A DNA stretch of 64,000 bases from Marinobacterium lutimaris. Its GTDB lineage: Bacteria; Pseudomonadota; Gammaproteobacteria; Pseudomonadales; Balneatricaceae. The translations under genes and the position numbers were made by a program. Shown one piece after another: positions 18,561 through 27,925 of this stretch (positions are counted from its first letter, which is position 1; every line of letters begins with the position of its first letter). The stretch spans positions 2,046,001 through 2,110,000 of the forward strand of contig NZ_FNVQ01000001.1 of the NCBI RefSeq assembly GCF_900108065.1. The letters run 5' to 3'. The notes under the pieces were generated by a model. It was not told the DNA's origin, did not search any database, and saw only the letters and a list, made by a program, of their open reading frames with translations.

Positions 18561-20513
18561 TCAGACTTTAAATTCCTTCACCAGCCCCTGCAGATTCCTG
18601 CTGACATCAACCAGCATGCGGGTTGCAGCCACGGTTTCGCTGGAGCTGGTCGCCGAGGTTTCGGTGATATCACGCACTCGCACCACGCTCTGGTTGATCT
18701 CTTCAGCCACGGAGCCCTGCTCTTCGGCCGCGGTGGCGATCTGCTGGTTCATCTGCTGAATCAGCGATACCGCGTTGGCGATATTGTCCAGCAGGCTGCC
18801 TGTGGTGTGAGTTGAAGAGACACTTTCGTCGGTCATCTGCTGACCGGATTCCATCATCGCCAGCGATCGTTCTGCGTTTTGCTGCAAACTGCCGATCAGC
18901 TCTTCGATCTCGGTAGTCGACTCCTGGGTTCGCTGGGCCAGCCCGCGCACCTCATCGGCCACTACCGCGAAACCACGCCCGGCATCTCCGGCGCGAGCCG
19001 CTTCGATCGCTGCGTTCAGCGCGAGCAGGTTAGTCTGCTCGGCGATCCCTTTAATCACATCGATCACACGACCGATATCGTCGCTCTGCGCCTTGAGCTC
19101 GCCCATAGCGTTCGCGGTTGCAGATATTTCAGAGGCCATGCGGTTGATGGTTTCGACGGTTCCGCTGATCCCCTTCACGCCCTCTTTCGCCTGGTTATCG
19201 GCATCATCGGCGGCGCCTGAGGCATCCTCGGCACTGCGCGCCACCTCCTGCACCGCCATGGTCATCTCGTTGATCGCTGCGGCCACCTGGTCGGTTTCAG
19301 CTCGCTGAAGCTCCATCCCCTGCTGGTTTTTCTCGGCGGAGGAGTTGATCTGAGACGATGCAGAGGTCAGCTCGCTGACTCCCTGGTTGATCCGGCTGAG
19401 CAGTTCACGCAGACGGCTGTTCATCTGCGCCATGGCGCCCATAAGTGCACCGATTTCATCTTTGCGATTGCTATCGATGGTCTGCGTCAAATCACCCTCA
19501 GCAATGCGATGCGCCGCATTCGCGGCATCGGCCAGCGGCCGACCGATAACCCGAGCGATCAACATCGCCAGCAACAGACCCAGCACGATTGCCAGCGCAG
19601 TCACCACGGTCAAAATCAGGTTGGACTGGCGAGCGTCTACCCTCTGCGCTTCGGCCTGGTCGTCCAGCATCTGCGCAACTTCCTTAGACAGCGCTATAGC
19701 AGAGCCCACCAGAGCCAGTTGCGCATCGCCAAGGCGGTTATCGATCTGATGCACCCGCATCAGATACTCACCGTACTGATTCAGGTTACTGGCCGCCTCG
19801 TTCAATGTATTACGTGAGATACCGATCTGGCTCTGGCGCAAGGTATCGGCCAGGTCATTGAACTCGGCGACAATTTTTTCGATGGTGCCATCCAGAGCCC
19901 GGGATCCGTTCTCGGTGCGGTTATCTGCCGCAGCCAGCGTAATCAGATAGCCACGCACCTGATATCGGGCCATGGTGTAGCGGTGATAGGCCTTCTCAGC
20001 CAGCGCTGCAGCCCTCCAATCATCGCGCTGCAGCGCAATCCGGTTCGCTTCATCACTGATCTCACCCAGCAGCCCCAGTAGAGCGGAACCATAGCTTGCC
20101 CACTCTTTGCGGGTATCGACACGCTCACTTTTCAGGCTGAGAATCTTGTTCAACTGCCCCTGGTAGGAACTCAGGGTTCTGCCAAGCTCATCCAGCGCAC
20201 GCGTTTCGCCGGCGTCCAGATCTCTCGCTTTCAGCTGATTAAGCTTCGCCACCATGCGTTCGATGTTCTCGCTCAGCACCTCGTAATCCGCTTCCGCGCC
20301 AGTACGCAGGTAACGCTGGCGAGAGCTCTTCGCATCCATCAGCGCGACATTGATATCTTCGGCCAGGCTGACCTTCTCACTACTGTCTTTTGCCATTGAG
20401 AGCCCCCGGCCGCCGGCCAGGGCTACAATCAGTGTCAGCAGCAGGATGGTTCCAAAACCGATCAGAAGTTTTTTACCGATGGAGATGTTTTCGAGGAGCT
20501 TGGTAATTCCCAT
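18561..20513 (-). CDS. Methyl-accepting chemotaxis protein with helical bimodular-type sensor
   Basis: 650 residues. Transmembrane helix about 12-32, long helical periplasmic region of about 260 residues (all-alpha, consistent with the HBM fold seen in McpS and McpN), second helix about 300-320, HAMP, then the cytoplasmic signalling domain with the conserved hairpin tip [20 protein letters not shown]. No NWETF-type receptor tail; it ends LVKEFKV. Single-gene unit with a FliA-type promoter upstream and its own terminator. Ligand unknown; HBM receptors often sense TCA acids. Confidence 0.92.
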   Translation of the reverse strand: MGITKLLENISIGKKLLIGFGTILLLTLIVALAGGRGLSMAKDSSEKVSLAEDINVALMDAKSSRQRYLRTGAEADYEVLSENIERMVAKLNQLKARDLDAGETRALDELGRTLSSYQGQLNKILSLKSERVDTRKEWASYGSALLGLLGEISDEANRIALQRDDWRAAALAEKAYHRYTMARYQVRGYLITLAAADNRTENGSRALDGTIEKIVAEFNDLADTLRQSQIGISRNTLNEAASNLNQYGEYLMRVHQIDNRLGDAQLALVGSAIALSKEVAQMLDDQAEAQRVDARQSNLILTVVTALAIVLGLLLAMLIARVIGRPLADAANAAHRIAEGDLTQTIDSNRKDEIGALMGAMAQMNSRLRELLSRINQGVSELTSASSQINSSAEKNQQGMELQRAETDQVAAAINEMTMAVQEVARSAEDASGAADDADNQAKEGVKGISGTVETINRMASEISATANAMGELKAQSDDIGRVIDVIKGIAEQTNLLALNAAIEAARAGDAGRGFAVVADEVRGLAQRTQESTTEIEELIGSLQQNAERSLAMMESGQQMTDESVSSTHTTGSLLDNIANAVSLIQQMNQQIATAAEEQGSVAEEINQSVVRVRDITETSATSSSETVAATRMLVDVSRNLQGLVKEFKV

Positions 20514-20551
20514 AGGATTCCGTTTCCGTGAGCCAGAGGTGTGAACTGACC

Positions 20552-20578
20552 TTAGCGGCAGCCCTATGGATTTATTTA
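20552..20578 (-). promoter_or_regulatory. FliA (sigma-28) promoter of the chemoreceptor gene
   Basis: Minus strand TAAA-N15-GCCGCTAA against the consensus TAAA-N15-GCCGATAA: exact spacing and one mismatch. It ends 39 bases before ATG 20513. Confidence 0.82.
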
Positions 20579-20750
20579 ATCATTTATATGACTCTAAATA
20601 AATAATGTATCCACAATGCAACAATATATTAGCGATTGCTCAAATTACGCCCAGAAAGGTTATTCAGTGATCAGCGTAAGCCCTCTCTGCGGACAGCCAT
20701 TAGGCGCGACAGTTACTGAGACAGGATTGAAAGAGAAATCAGGAAAAGAA

Positions 20751-20771
20751 AACCGGCCAGAACGGCCGGTT
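20751..20771 (-). terminator. Hairpin terminator of the LysE-family gene
   Basis: AACCGGCC (20751-20758) and GGCCGGTT (20764-20771), a perfect 8-bp stem with a 5-base loop directly after the stop codon. Downstream minus-strand sequence is TTCTTTTCC, so the U-tract is fair. Confidence 0.75.
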
Positions 20772-20777
20772 TATATA

Positions 20778-21395
20778 TCAGGCAAGAATCATAATGACGC
20801 AGGCAGCGGTCAGTGTACCCATCACTGCGTTAAACCAGCGCCAGTGCAGCGGCGTATGCAGCAGGCGCCCGATGGCCACTCCAAACCCCGCCCAGAGTGC
20901 AATGGATGGCAGGTTGGTCACGCCCATCAATAGCACCACAACGATGGCAGAAGTGACAAAGGCGTCGCCGGTCAAGGTGAACGATGCGATACCGGAGATC
21001 GCCATCACCCAGGCCTTGGGGTTGGCAAACTGGAACGCTGCGGCCTGCATGAAAGTCATTGGCCGTTTCGCTTCAGCATCACTGGTTTTGCTTGGCGGAG
21101 GTGCACTGGCGATTTTCCACGCAAGCCAGAGCAGATAAATACTGCCCACCACCTTGAGCCCCAGCTGCAGCACAGGCCACTGCTGGAACATTGCGCCCAA
21201 GCCCAGGGCAACTGCACTCATCAGCACCATACAGCCAACGGTGATACCCGCCATGTGCGGCAGAGTACGCAGAAAGCCGTGGTTGGCGCCGGAGGCGGTC
21301 AGCATCATGTTGTTGGGGCCTGGCGTCGCGGACATGCTGAATGCAAAGGCAACAACCGGCCCGGCCAGAGCAAGCAGTTCGGCGGTAGAGATCAT
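20778..21395 (-). CDS. LysE/RhtB-family amino-acid exporter
   Basis: 205 residues from ATG 21395 (GGGGGAAGG site). About six helices. The N-terminal ATPGPNNMMLTASGANHG segment is the family hallmark, and the FQFANPKAW motif is also present. LysE/RhtB proteins export amino acids or related metabolites. Divergent from a MocR regulator with a perfect palindrome between them, which makes the exporter its likely target. Confidence 0.9.
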   Translation of the reverse strand: MISTAELLALAGPVVAFAFSMSATPGPNNMMLTASGANHGFLRTLPHMAGITVGCMVLMSAVALGLGAMFQQWPVLQLGLKVVGSIYLLWLAWKIASAPPPSKTSDAEAKRPMTFMQAAAFQFANPKAWVMAISGIASFTLTGDAFVTSAIVVVLLMGVTNLPSIALWAGFGVAIGRLLHTPLHWRWFNAVMGTLTAACVIMILA

Positions 21396-21539
21396 GACCT
21401 TCCCCCCTGCAAGCAACAACGGCGACGACGGCTCTGACGCATCATGATGGCCATCACCTCAACGACCGCGCATACAGACTGAACCACCGGCAGATTAAGG
21501 AGTTGGGAACCATGAATAGACATATAGAGCCTCCGATGC

Positions 21540-21561
21540 ATAATTGTATGCATACAATTAT
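21540..21561. promoter_or_regulatory. Perfect 22-bp palindrome between lysE-like and mocR genes
   Basis: ATAATTGTATG followed directly by its reverse complement CATACAATTAT. The TTGTAT-ATACAA pattern is typical of GntR-superfamily operators. It lies about 145 bp before the exporter start and 135 bp before the MocR start. Confidence 0.65.
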
Positions 21562-21695
21562 CAGTAAATAGGATATAAACACCTCATACGAGAGGTACAA
21601 TCAAGGTTAGTGCGGGACTTAAAACCGAGCAATCAGAGTTTTGTACCCCATACACTCAAATGTCACCCTGACAATCAGCCCGGGATAAAAGCCGC

Positions 21696-23117
21696 ATGAG
21701 CATCAAGGAAAAAGCCCAGCAACGGGCGAGCTGGCTGCCCTCCGGCCAGACACCGGCCGGGGCGCGCTACAAAACCCTCGCCGACCAGATCGCTGCCGCC
21801 ATCGCATCCGGCGAGCTCAAGCCGGGAGACCGACTACCACCGCAGCGCCTGCTCGCCGATGCGCTGGAGGTGACCGTCGGCACAATCACCCGCGCCTATA
21901 AGGAAGCGGAAAGGCGGGGCCTGCTTGAAGCCAAGGTAGGCAGTGGTACACGGGTCAGGGGTAAACACAGTGATGAGCCAAACTTCCACCATCTCTCGAA
22001 AGCCACCGGAGACAGCATCGATCTGTCCCTGAGCATCCCTATCCCCTGCGCTCTGCGCGAGCGGCAGCTGTCGGCGATCATGGCCAGGCTGAGCGAGCAG
22101 CCCAGTGCACTGCACAACGCGCTCGAGTATCAGTCGGAAAAAGGTAACCCTGAGCAGAGAAAACAGCTGGCAGCCTGGCTCAGCGGCCAGAATCTTCATA
22201 TCGACGCCGATGAGCTGTTGCTATCGATTGGCGGGCAGCACGCGGACTTTCTGGTGCTGCAATCGTTAATCCGGCCCGGGGAAGCGGTAGCATCCGACGC
22301 CCTGACCTACCCCGGCATGATCGCCTGCGCCCGTCAGCTCGGACTCAAGCACCTGCCGGTGTCCATGGATCGTGAGGGGATGCGCCCGGATGCACTTGAG
22401 CGACTGTGCGAGCGCCAGCGGGTACGCCTGCTCTACCTGATGCCGGAGCATAACAACCCCACAGCGGCGCATATGAGTGAGCAGCGGCGGCGGGAAATCG
22501 TCCGCATCGCACGTAAATACGACCTGCTGATTCTGGAGGATGGTGTGCAGTTCGTCAGCGCAGAGCTGCGCGGCACGCCGTTTTTTGAACTGGCGCCGGA
22601 GCGGGCTTTTTATATTTTCAGCGTGTCGAAGATTCTATCAGGCGGTCTCAGGTTCGGCTGCCTGCGAGCGCCCTCAGCTCTGATCCCTCAACTCGCGGCA
22701 GGACTAAGAGCCCAGTTCTGGTCCAGCCCGGGGATTGTCGGAGCCGTTGCCTGCGAGTGGCTTGCAAGCGGCGATGCCGACATCCTGATCAACTGGCAGA
22801 ACCAGGAACTGGCAGCACGCCATGCGCTTCTGGAGCAGGTGTTTCGCGGGTACGACTTTCACGCCCACCCCTGCGGGTTTCACGCCTGGCTGCATCTGCC
22901 CGAGCCCTGGCGCGCCAGCGACTTTGTCGAACAGGCACGGCACCGAGGCGTGACCCTGGTCAGCCCCGAACCCTTCTGCGTGGGCACCCAGCCGGCGCCT
23001 CAGGCGGTGCGGATCTGCATCACCCCGCCCACCTCTATTGAATCGCTGGAAACCGGGCTGAACCGGTTACGGGACCTGCTGGCAGAAGGCCCCAGCCCAA
23101 CGGCGCCGCTGGTATAA
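21696..23117 (+). CDS. MocR-family transcriptional regulator (GntR helix-turn-helix plus aminotransferase domain)
   Basis: 473 residues. N-terminal winged helix (about 20-95; GELKPGDRLPPQRLLADAL, then VGTITRAYKEAE), linker, and a fold-type I aminotransferase-like domain. The PLP lysine is present in FSVSKILSGGLRFG. These regulators sense PLP adducts of amino acids or amines. Divergent from the LysE exporter, so it likely controls export of its ligand. ATG 21696; the nearby CGGGATAAAA is a weak ribosome site. Confidence 0.92.
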   Translation: MSIKEKAQQRASWLPSGQTPAGARYKTLADQIAAAIASGELKPGDRLPPQRLLADALEVTVGTITRAYKEAERRGLLEAKVGSGTRVRGKHSDEPNFHHLSKATGDSIDLSLSIPIPCALRERQLSAIMARLSEQPSALHNALEYQSEKGNPEQRKQLAAWLSGQNLHIDADELLLSIGGQHADFLVLQSLIRPGEAVASDALTYPGMIACARQLGLKHLPVSMDREGMRPDALERLCERQRVRLLYLMPEHNNPTAAHMSEQRRREIVRIARKYDLLILEDGVQFVSAELRGTPFFELAPERAFYIFSVSKILSGGLRFGCLRAPSALIPQLAAGLRAQFWSSPGIVGAVACEWLASGDADILINWQNQELAARHALLEQVFRGYDFHAHPCGFHAWLHLPEPWRASDFVEQARHRGVTLVSPEPFCVGTQPAPQAVRICITPPTSIESLETGLNRLRDLLAEGPSPTAPLV

Positions 23118-23177
23118 GCCGGGGCCTGGCGGTTGCCAGAAAGCAGATCTATTTAGAAGCTTCGTTTAGAAAATGGC

Positions 23178-23714
23178 TTAGAAGCCTGAGCCGGGCTGCT
23201 TGAGAAACTCCAGTTCCTCTTCGCTGGACTCACGGCCGAGGATGGCGTTGCGGTGGGGGTAGCGACCGAAATGGTCGATGATCGCCTTATGCCTCAGCTC
23301 GAAGCGGTATTCGCTTTCCAACCCGTTATCCCGGAACAGTTGCTCTGCCTGCTCGTGGATCAACACCGACTCCGAGTGCATGTAAGGCATATAGAGAAAG
23401 TGACACTGGATGGCGCTGAGATGCTTGTCGACGCCGGCGCGCACGGCCTCCTGGGACAACACCAACGCCAGCGTATCCTGGGCGAAGGCCGCCGCCGTAT
23501 CGCGATAGATATTACGCGAGAACTGGTCCAGCACGATGATCTCGGCGAGGCGCCCCTCGGGCTGTTCGCGCCAGGCAAAGAGCTCGCCTCTTTTGGCTCG
23601 CTCCAGCGTCTGCAGAAAGCGGCGCTCGATCAGCAGATCCAGCGCGCCATCTTTCTTCCACCAGTCTTGCGGTGAAAGTTCCGAGAACCAGAACTCCAGC
23701 ACCTCGGCATACAT
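23178..23714 (-). CDS. DUF924 family protein
   Basis: 178 residues from ATG 23714, placed by an AGGAGG site five bases upstream. Family blocks: VLEFWFSEL at the N-terminus, LDQFSRNIYR near the middle, CHFLYMPYMHSE and DHFGRYPHRN towards the end. DUF924 is an all-helical, TPR-like family of unknown biochemical function, common in proteobacteria. Alone between two convergently or tandemly placed genes; no operon partner is evident. Confidence 0.92.
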   Translation of the reverse strand: MYAEVLEFWFSELSPQDWWKKDGALDLLIERRFLQTLERAKRGELFAWREQPEGRLAEIIVLDQFSRNIYRDTAAAFAQDTLALVLSQEAVRAGVDKHLSAIQCHFLYMPYMHSESVLIHEQAEQLFRDNGLESEYRFELRHKAIIDHFGRYPHRNAILGRESSEEELEFLKQPGSGF

Positions 23715-23732
23715 CAAAACCTCCTGATCAGC

Positions 23733-24563
23733 CTATACCTGGGCGTCAGTATAGGTCAGCGAGTCGAGCTCGGCCTGCCAGTAGGGAGCGGGCTCTTCCC
23801 CTTCCAGCCAGATCGCCTCGGCCCGCTGTGGCACCAGCACACCGGCCACCCTTGCGTAGGCATACCAGCGCCCCTCCCAAGGAGTTGGCATAAACTTTCC
23901 TGTCTTGAATCGCGCCCTCTCCTGCGCATAAACACGGTCAATCAGCCCCTCGTCATTGAAGACGAAGGTCAGCGAGGCGGATAACTCACCGTCGCGGATA
24001 CTGATCTCCACCGAGTTATCGCCGACCTGCTTAAAGCTAAGTCCCGGATGGGTAAGCAGCAGCATCGGATACCAGGGCAGCTCCGCCAGAAACCGTTGCA
24101 GCTCCGCCTCTGCGAGAGCTTCCCTGTCTCTCTGGTCAGCGAGGGGCAACAGCCCCATAAATGCCGCTCGCAGACTACCTTCCTGCTGCGCATAGGCATC
24201 GCAGACCCAGATCGTTGGGCGGATTCGCGCAATCCAGGCAAACCCGGGAGCACGAGTAAATACCAGCTGCCGGGCCTTGAATGCCTTCCACTGAGGCTCG
24301 TTTTCGCCCAGATCGATGAGGCCGTGCTGCTTGAGTTCAACGCGGGAAACCAGCGGCATGGGGTCGCCGGCGGGTAAAACATTATCCAGGTAGTTCTGAA
24401 GCACGGCTGGCAGGTCGGCCTGGCCGCGCGCCAGGCCCGTATCATCGCCCGAGGCTGTCTTTAAGCGGTGGGTCAAACGCCGTTCCCAGCCCAGGGTGCG
24501 CCACAGGCCAATGCAGAACAGCGTTGTTAAAACCAGCAGGAGAATCCAGCTCCAGGCGTCCAT
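23733..24563 (-). CDS. DUF6544-like membrane-anchored protein
   Basis: 276 residues with one N-terminal membrane helix (about 5-23). The rest is soluble and beta-rich, with KAFKARQLVFTRAPGFAW and LAELPWYPMLLL segments that fit the DUF6544 (formerly DUF6920) family; the PTPWEGRWYAY motif near the end is also typical. Function unknown. It ends 18 bases before the DUF924 start, so the two are probably cotranscribed. The family call is from memory. Confidence 0.65.
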   Translation of the reverse strand: MDAWSWILLLVLTTLFCIGLWRTLGWERRLTHRLKTASGDDTGLARGQADLPAVLQNYLDNVLPAGDPMPLVSRVELKQHGLIDLGENEPQWKAFKARQLVFTRAPGFAWIARIRPTIWVCDAYAQQEGSLRAAFMGLLPLADQRDREALAEAELQRFLAELPWYPMLLLTHPGLSFKQVGDNSVEISIRDGELSASLTFVFNDEGLIDRVYAQERARFKTGKFMPTPWEGRWYAYARVAGVLVPQRAEAIWLEGEEPAPYWQAELDSLTYTDAQV

Positions 24564-24640
24564 TCATACCTCTACATCTACACTTCTAGAACTGCGGGCA
24601 CGACGGCGCCCGCATTTTAAGGACGCACAGTATTCCAGAT

Positions 24641-25840
24641 TCAACGCACCGAGCGATAGACCTCCTGACTTTCCAGCGGCGCCAGCACCACCTGCCAGAG
24701 TTGGCCGCGCTTGGAGCGGAAGAAACCGGCGCAGCTCATCAGGTAGTAACGCCACATACGGGCAAAGCGTTCATCGTAGTTGCCGGCAAGGCTGTGCCAG
24801 CTGGATTTGAAGTTATCCCACCAGGCCATCAGCGTCTTGTCGTAGTCGGTACCGAAGTTGTGCAGGTCTTCCACGTTGAAATAGCTTTTGCAGGAGCCCA
24901 CCAGCTTCGGCAGCGTGGGCAGCTCGCCGTTGGGAAAGATATAGCGGTCGATCCAGGGGTCGACGCCGCCGCCATCCTGTTCGGTACCGATGGTATGCAG
25001 CAGGAACAGGCCGTCCGGTTTCACGCAGCGCGACAGAGTAGAAAAGTAGGTGTCGTAGTTTTTGTGGCCCACATGTTCGAACATGCCGACAGACACCACG
25101 CGATCGTACTGTCCCTGGATCTCGCGATAGTCGATCAACTCGATATCCACCGGCAGGCCGGCACAGCGCTCCTTGGCCATCTTCACCTGCTCTTTCGAGA
25201 TGGTGATGCCATGAACCTTTACGCCATAATGTTTGGCCATGTAGGCCGCCAGGCTACCCCAGCCACAGCCCACCTCGAGTACGGTCATACCGGGTTTGAG
25301 CTTGAGCTTACGGCAGATCAGGTCGAGCTTGGCGATCTGGGCATCCTCGAGATTATCGGCCTCGGCCCAATAGCCGCAGCTGTAGCACCAGTGGCGATCG
25401 AGCATCTTTTCGTAAAGATCGTTGCCGATGTCATAGTGCTGTTCGCCAACCTGGAAGGCACGGCTGGAGGACTGCAGATTGAGCAGGCGCGCCTTGAGGT
25501 AATGCATGGCGATGTAGAGACGTGCGCTGCCCAAAGGCCTTTCATCAAGCCGGGCATGCATCAGCCGCGTCATCAAACCGGACAGATCATGGCACTCCCA
25601 GTAACCATCCATGTACGCTTCGCCAAAACCGAGCGAGCCCCGGGTCAGCACGGCGGCATAGACGCTTGGATCAGACACCTGGATATCCCAGGGCCTGTCG
25701 CCGTTAACACGCACATCAGCGTGGGCCAGCAGGTTGCTAAGCACCTTCGGCGGGGCCGTATCCAGATAGTGTGAGTGAGTGATGCCTGCGTGAGATGGCG
25801 ACTGAACTGACGCCTGAACTGAAGAGCGTTTATCCGTCAT
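24641..25840 (-). CDS. cfa: Cyclopropane-fatty-acyl-phospholipid synthase
   Basis: 399 residues. It transfers a methylene group from S-adenosylmethionine to double bonds of membrane phospholipids. The SAM site VLEVGCGWGSLAAYMAKHYG is near residues 190-210; the family also shows YDIGNDLYEKMLD, SCGYW, and VSVGMFEHVGHKNYDTYF blocks, all present. Full length compared with E. coli Cfa. ATG 25840 follows GGGGGAAT. An 18-bp palindrome lies 12 bp upstream. Confidence 0.95.
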   Translation of the reverse strand: MTDKRSSVQASVQSPSHAGITHSHYLDTAPPKVLSNLLAHADVRVNGDRPWDIQVSDPSVYAAVLTRGSLGFGEAYMDGYWECHDLSGLMTRLMHARLDERPLGSARLYIAMHYLKARLLNLQSSSRAFQVGEQHYDIGNDLYEKMLDRHWCYSCGYWAEADNLEDAQIAKLDLICRKLKLKPGMTVLEVGCGWGSLAAYMAKHYGVKVHGITISKEQVKMAKERCAGLPVDIELIDYREIQGQYDRVVSVGMFEHVGHKNYDTYFSTLSRCVKPDGLFLLHTIGTEQDGGGVDPWIDRYIFPNGELPTLPKLVGSCKSYFNVEDLHNFGTDYDKTLMAWWDNFKSSWHSLAGNYDERFARMWRYYLMSCAGFFRSKRGQLWQVVLAPLESQEVYRSVR

Positions 25841-25852
25841 GAATTCCCCCTT

Positions 25853-25870
25853 GATGATCAGATGATCATC
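25853..25870. promoter_or_regulatory. 18-bp palindrome in front of cfa
   Basis: GATGATCA and TGATCATC arms around a central GA. It sits 12-30 bp upstream of the cfa start, so as DNA it could be an operator and as RNA a leader hairpin. The rest of the 260-bp gap to the next gene holds no recognised site. Confidence 0.45.
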
Positions 25871-26101
25871 TTTTCAGAGTAGACACGAACCGGGGGCACG
25901 GCTAAATGGCGATTTATTAAGTAGCGTTTTCATACTACTAATAGCTCAATTAAATGATTAATGCACACAACAGTGTGGTGCGATGCGTAGTGAAATATAA
26001 AAGTAGCGCGCTATGAAAGTCGCGCGATATAAAGCTGACAGCCACCTCTCTGCCGGGCTAAGGTGAGCCGCATCCGTTAAATTCCAAACTGAGGAACAGC
26101 C

Positions 26102-26404
26102 ATGTATATCGCCATGAACCGCTTCCGCATCGCCCTGGGCAAAGAGGAAGCCTTCATCGACATCTGGAAAAACCGCGACACCTTTCTAAGTGAGGTGCCG
26201 GGCTTCAAGAGCTTCAACCTGCTGCAGGGCCCCACCAGTGACGAGTGCACCCTTTTCGCTTCGCACAGCATCTGGGAGTCGGAAGAAGCGTTTATCAACT
26301 GGACCAAGTCCGAAGCCTTCCGCAAGGCGCACGCCAACGCCAAACCGGCTAAGGATATCTACCTGGGCCCGCCGCAGTTTGAAGGCTTCAACCAGGTAAT
26401 CTAA
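26102..26404 (+). CDS. Small ABM-domain monooxygenase (IsdG/HmoB-like)
   Basis: 100 residues in the antibiotic biosynthesis monooxygenase fold. The heme-degrading subgroup keeps an N-terminal Asn (here N6 in MNRFRI), a Trp and a His; SIWESEEAFINWT and a following FRKAHANA are present, so heme degradation is plausible, but no iron-uptake genes or Fur box are near. ATG 26102 follows GAGGAAC. Its last bases overlap the end of the convergent MocR gene by 4 bases. Confidence 0.8.
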   Translation: MYIAMNRFRIALGKEEAFIDIWKNRDTFLSEVPGFKSFNLLQGPTSDECTLFASHSIWESEEAFINWTKSEAFRKAHANAKPAKDIYLGPPQFEGFNQVI

Positions 26405-27834
26405 GACTGGCCAGTTGCGAGCAACGGCCCGAGTACCCGCTCCAGGATCGCGACACCGTGACTCATGGCATCGCGATCCTGAGCGGTAAATCCCACCACC
26501 AGCCCTCGACTCTGCTGTGGATCATAGCCACTCAGCGCCCGCACGCTGACACCCTCCAGCGCGAGCAGTTTTTCCAGCGCTTGATCATTCAGAGACGCCG
26601 GCAGCTGCAGGCAGAGGTTCATGCCACCGCCGGCATCGACCAGGGCAAGACCGTCCAGTGCACTCGCGGCGATCAACCGCTCCAGAACCTGTCTGCGCTG
26701 CTGGTAAAGGCGCTTCATCCGTCGCAGATGCCGGCCGTAATCCCCGCAGGCCATAAACTCCGCCAGCGCTATCTGAGCAGGCAGCGACAGACCGCCATCG
26801 ATCACCCTGCGCGTTTGTAGAAACCCCTGCACCAGCGCCAGCGGCAACACCAGGTACCCCAACCTCAGGCCAGGAAACAGGGTACGGCTGAAGGTGCCGG
26901 CATAAATCACCCGCTCATGAGCGTCCAGCGAATACATCGCAGACAGCGCCGGTCCCGCCGCAAATTCTGAATCGTAATCATCCTCTAGCAGCCATAGATC
27001 GTTTTGCTGTGCCCAGTTAAGCAGTGCTAGGCGACGATCGGCGGAGAGCGTATGCCCCAGAGGAAAGTTACGCGAAGGCGTCAGCAGCATGAGCCTGGCT
27101 TTTCCCAGCCTATCGACCCCATCAAGATCCTGCTGATGGAAATAGTCGATCTGCGCCCCTACCGCTTTAAAGACCCGTTCACTGCCGGGGAATCCCGGCC
27201 GCTCCAGCAGCACCCGATCTCCTGCCCGCACCAGCTGATTCGCCGCCAGGTAAATCCCCTGCTGGGAACCGGAGGTGATCAGTACCTGGTTGGCATCCAC
27301 CGGCATGCCGCGCTGAGCGCCTAGCCAGCGCACGATCTCCTGGCGCAGTCGCAGATCCCCCTGCGGATCGCCCGCCAGCAGCCCTGCTGAAGACACCGAC
27401 TTCTGCATCGCCCGTTGCCAGCGGCGGTAAGGGAAGTGGTCCAGGGCGGGTATCCCAGGCTGCAGCAGGCCCGGACCTGGGCTGACCCATCCACCTTGCT
27501 GCGTTCGCTCAGGCTGGGGCATTCCTACGCTGGGCTCCCCACCCTGAACCGCTTTGGGCAGCTCCGCCACAAAGCAGCCAGCGCCGGTGCGCGTGTAGAT
27601 ATAACCCTCCGCCTGCAGTAGCTCGTAGGCACTTTTTACCGTGTTTCGCGAGATCTTCAGCGCGCTCGCCAGTGAGCGGGTAGCCGGCAAGCGCGTACCG
27701 CCGTCTATTCGGTGATTCAGAATCAGCTGCCGCAACGCCAGGAACAGCCGCCGGTAGGCCGGCAGCGACGGATCCTGTTTATTGAGCTCAAGGAATAGAC
27801 CCAGGTCGGTTCTGGTCAATCCTGACTCATCCAT
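26401..27834 (-). CDS. MocR/PdxR-like regulator with the PLP lysine replaced by arginine
   Basis: 477 residues. N-terminal GntR winged helix (about 20-90; GGTRLPATRSLASAL, SRNTVKSAYELL) and an aminotransferase-like domain. At the position of the PLP Schiff-base lysine the sequence reads GTFSRTLFPGLRLGYL, so Lys is Arg317; the codon is CGT. The regulator may bind PLP weakly or sense another ligand. Divergent from an FMN-binding protein gene with repeated TTGGRTC half-sites between them. Confidence 0.9.
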   Translation of the reverse strand: MDESGLTRTDLGLFLELNKQDPSLPAYRRLFLALRQLILNHRIDGGTRLPATRSLASALKISRNTVKSAYELLQAEGYIYTRTGAGCFVAELPKAVQGGEPSVGMPQPERTQQGGWVSPGPGLLQPGIPALDHFPYRRWQRAMQKSVSSAGLLAGDPQGDLRLRQEIVRWLGAQRGMPVDANQVLITSGSQQGIYLAANQLVRAGDRVLLERPGFPGSERVFKAVGAQIDYFHQQDLDGVDRLGKARLMLLTPSRNFPLGHTLSADRRLALLNWAQQNDLWLLEDDYDSEFAAGPALSAMYSLDAHERVIYAGTFSRTLFPGLRLGYLVLPLALVQGFLQTRRVIDGGLSLPAQIALAEFMACGDYGRHLRRMKRLYQQRRQVLERLIAASALDGLALVDAGGGMNLCLQLPASLNDQALEKLLALEGVSVRALSGYDPQQSRGLVVGFTAQDRDAMSHGVAILERVLGPLLATGQS

Positions 27835-27883
27835 AATTGGGTCCTTAATTTCATTATTTATTGGATCTTATCCAGACCCAATT
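27835..27883. promoter_or_regulatory. Half-site array between the MocR gene and the FMN-binding gene
   Basis: AATTGGGTC (27835-27843) and its inverted copy GACCCAATT (27875-27883) flank a third half-site TTGGATC (27861-27867). The two direct copies are 24 bp apart. Direct plus inverted half-sites over about 50 bp are typical of MocR operators. Confidence 0.6.
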
Positions 27884-27925
27884 TAAGACCTACTCTAATC
27901 GCTCAATCAGATGGAGTGAACAGAG

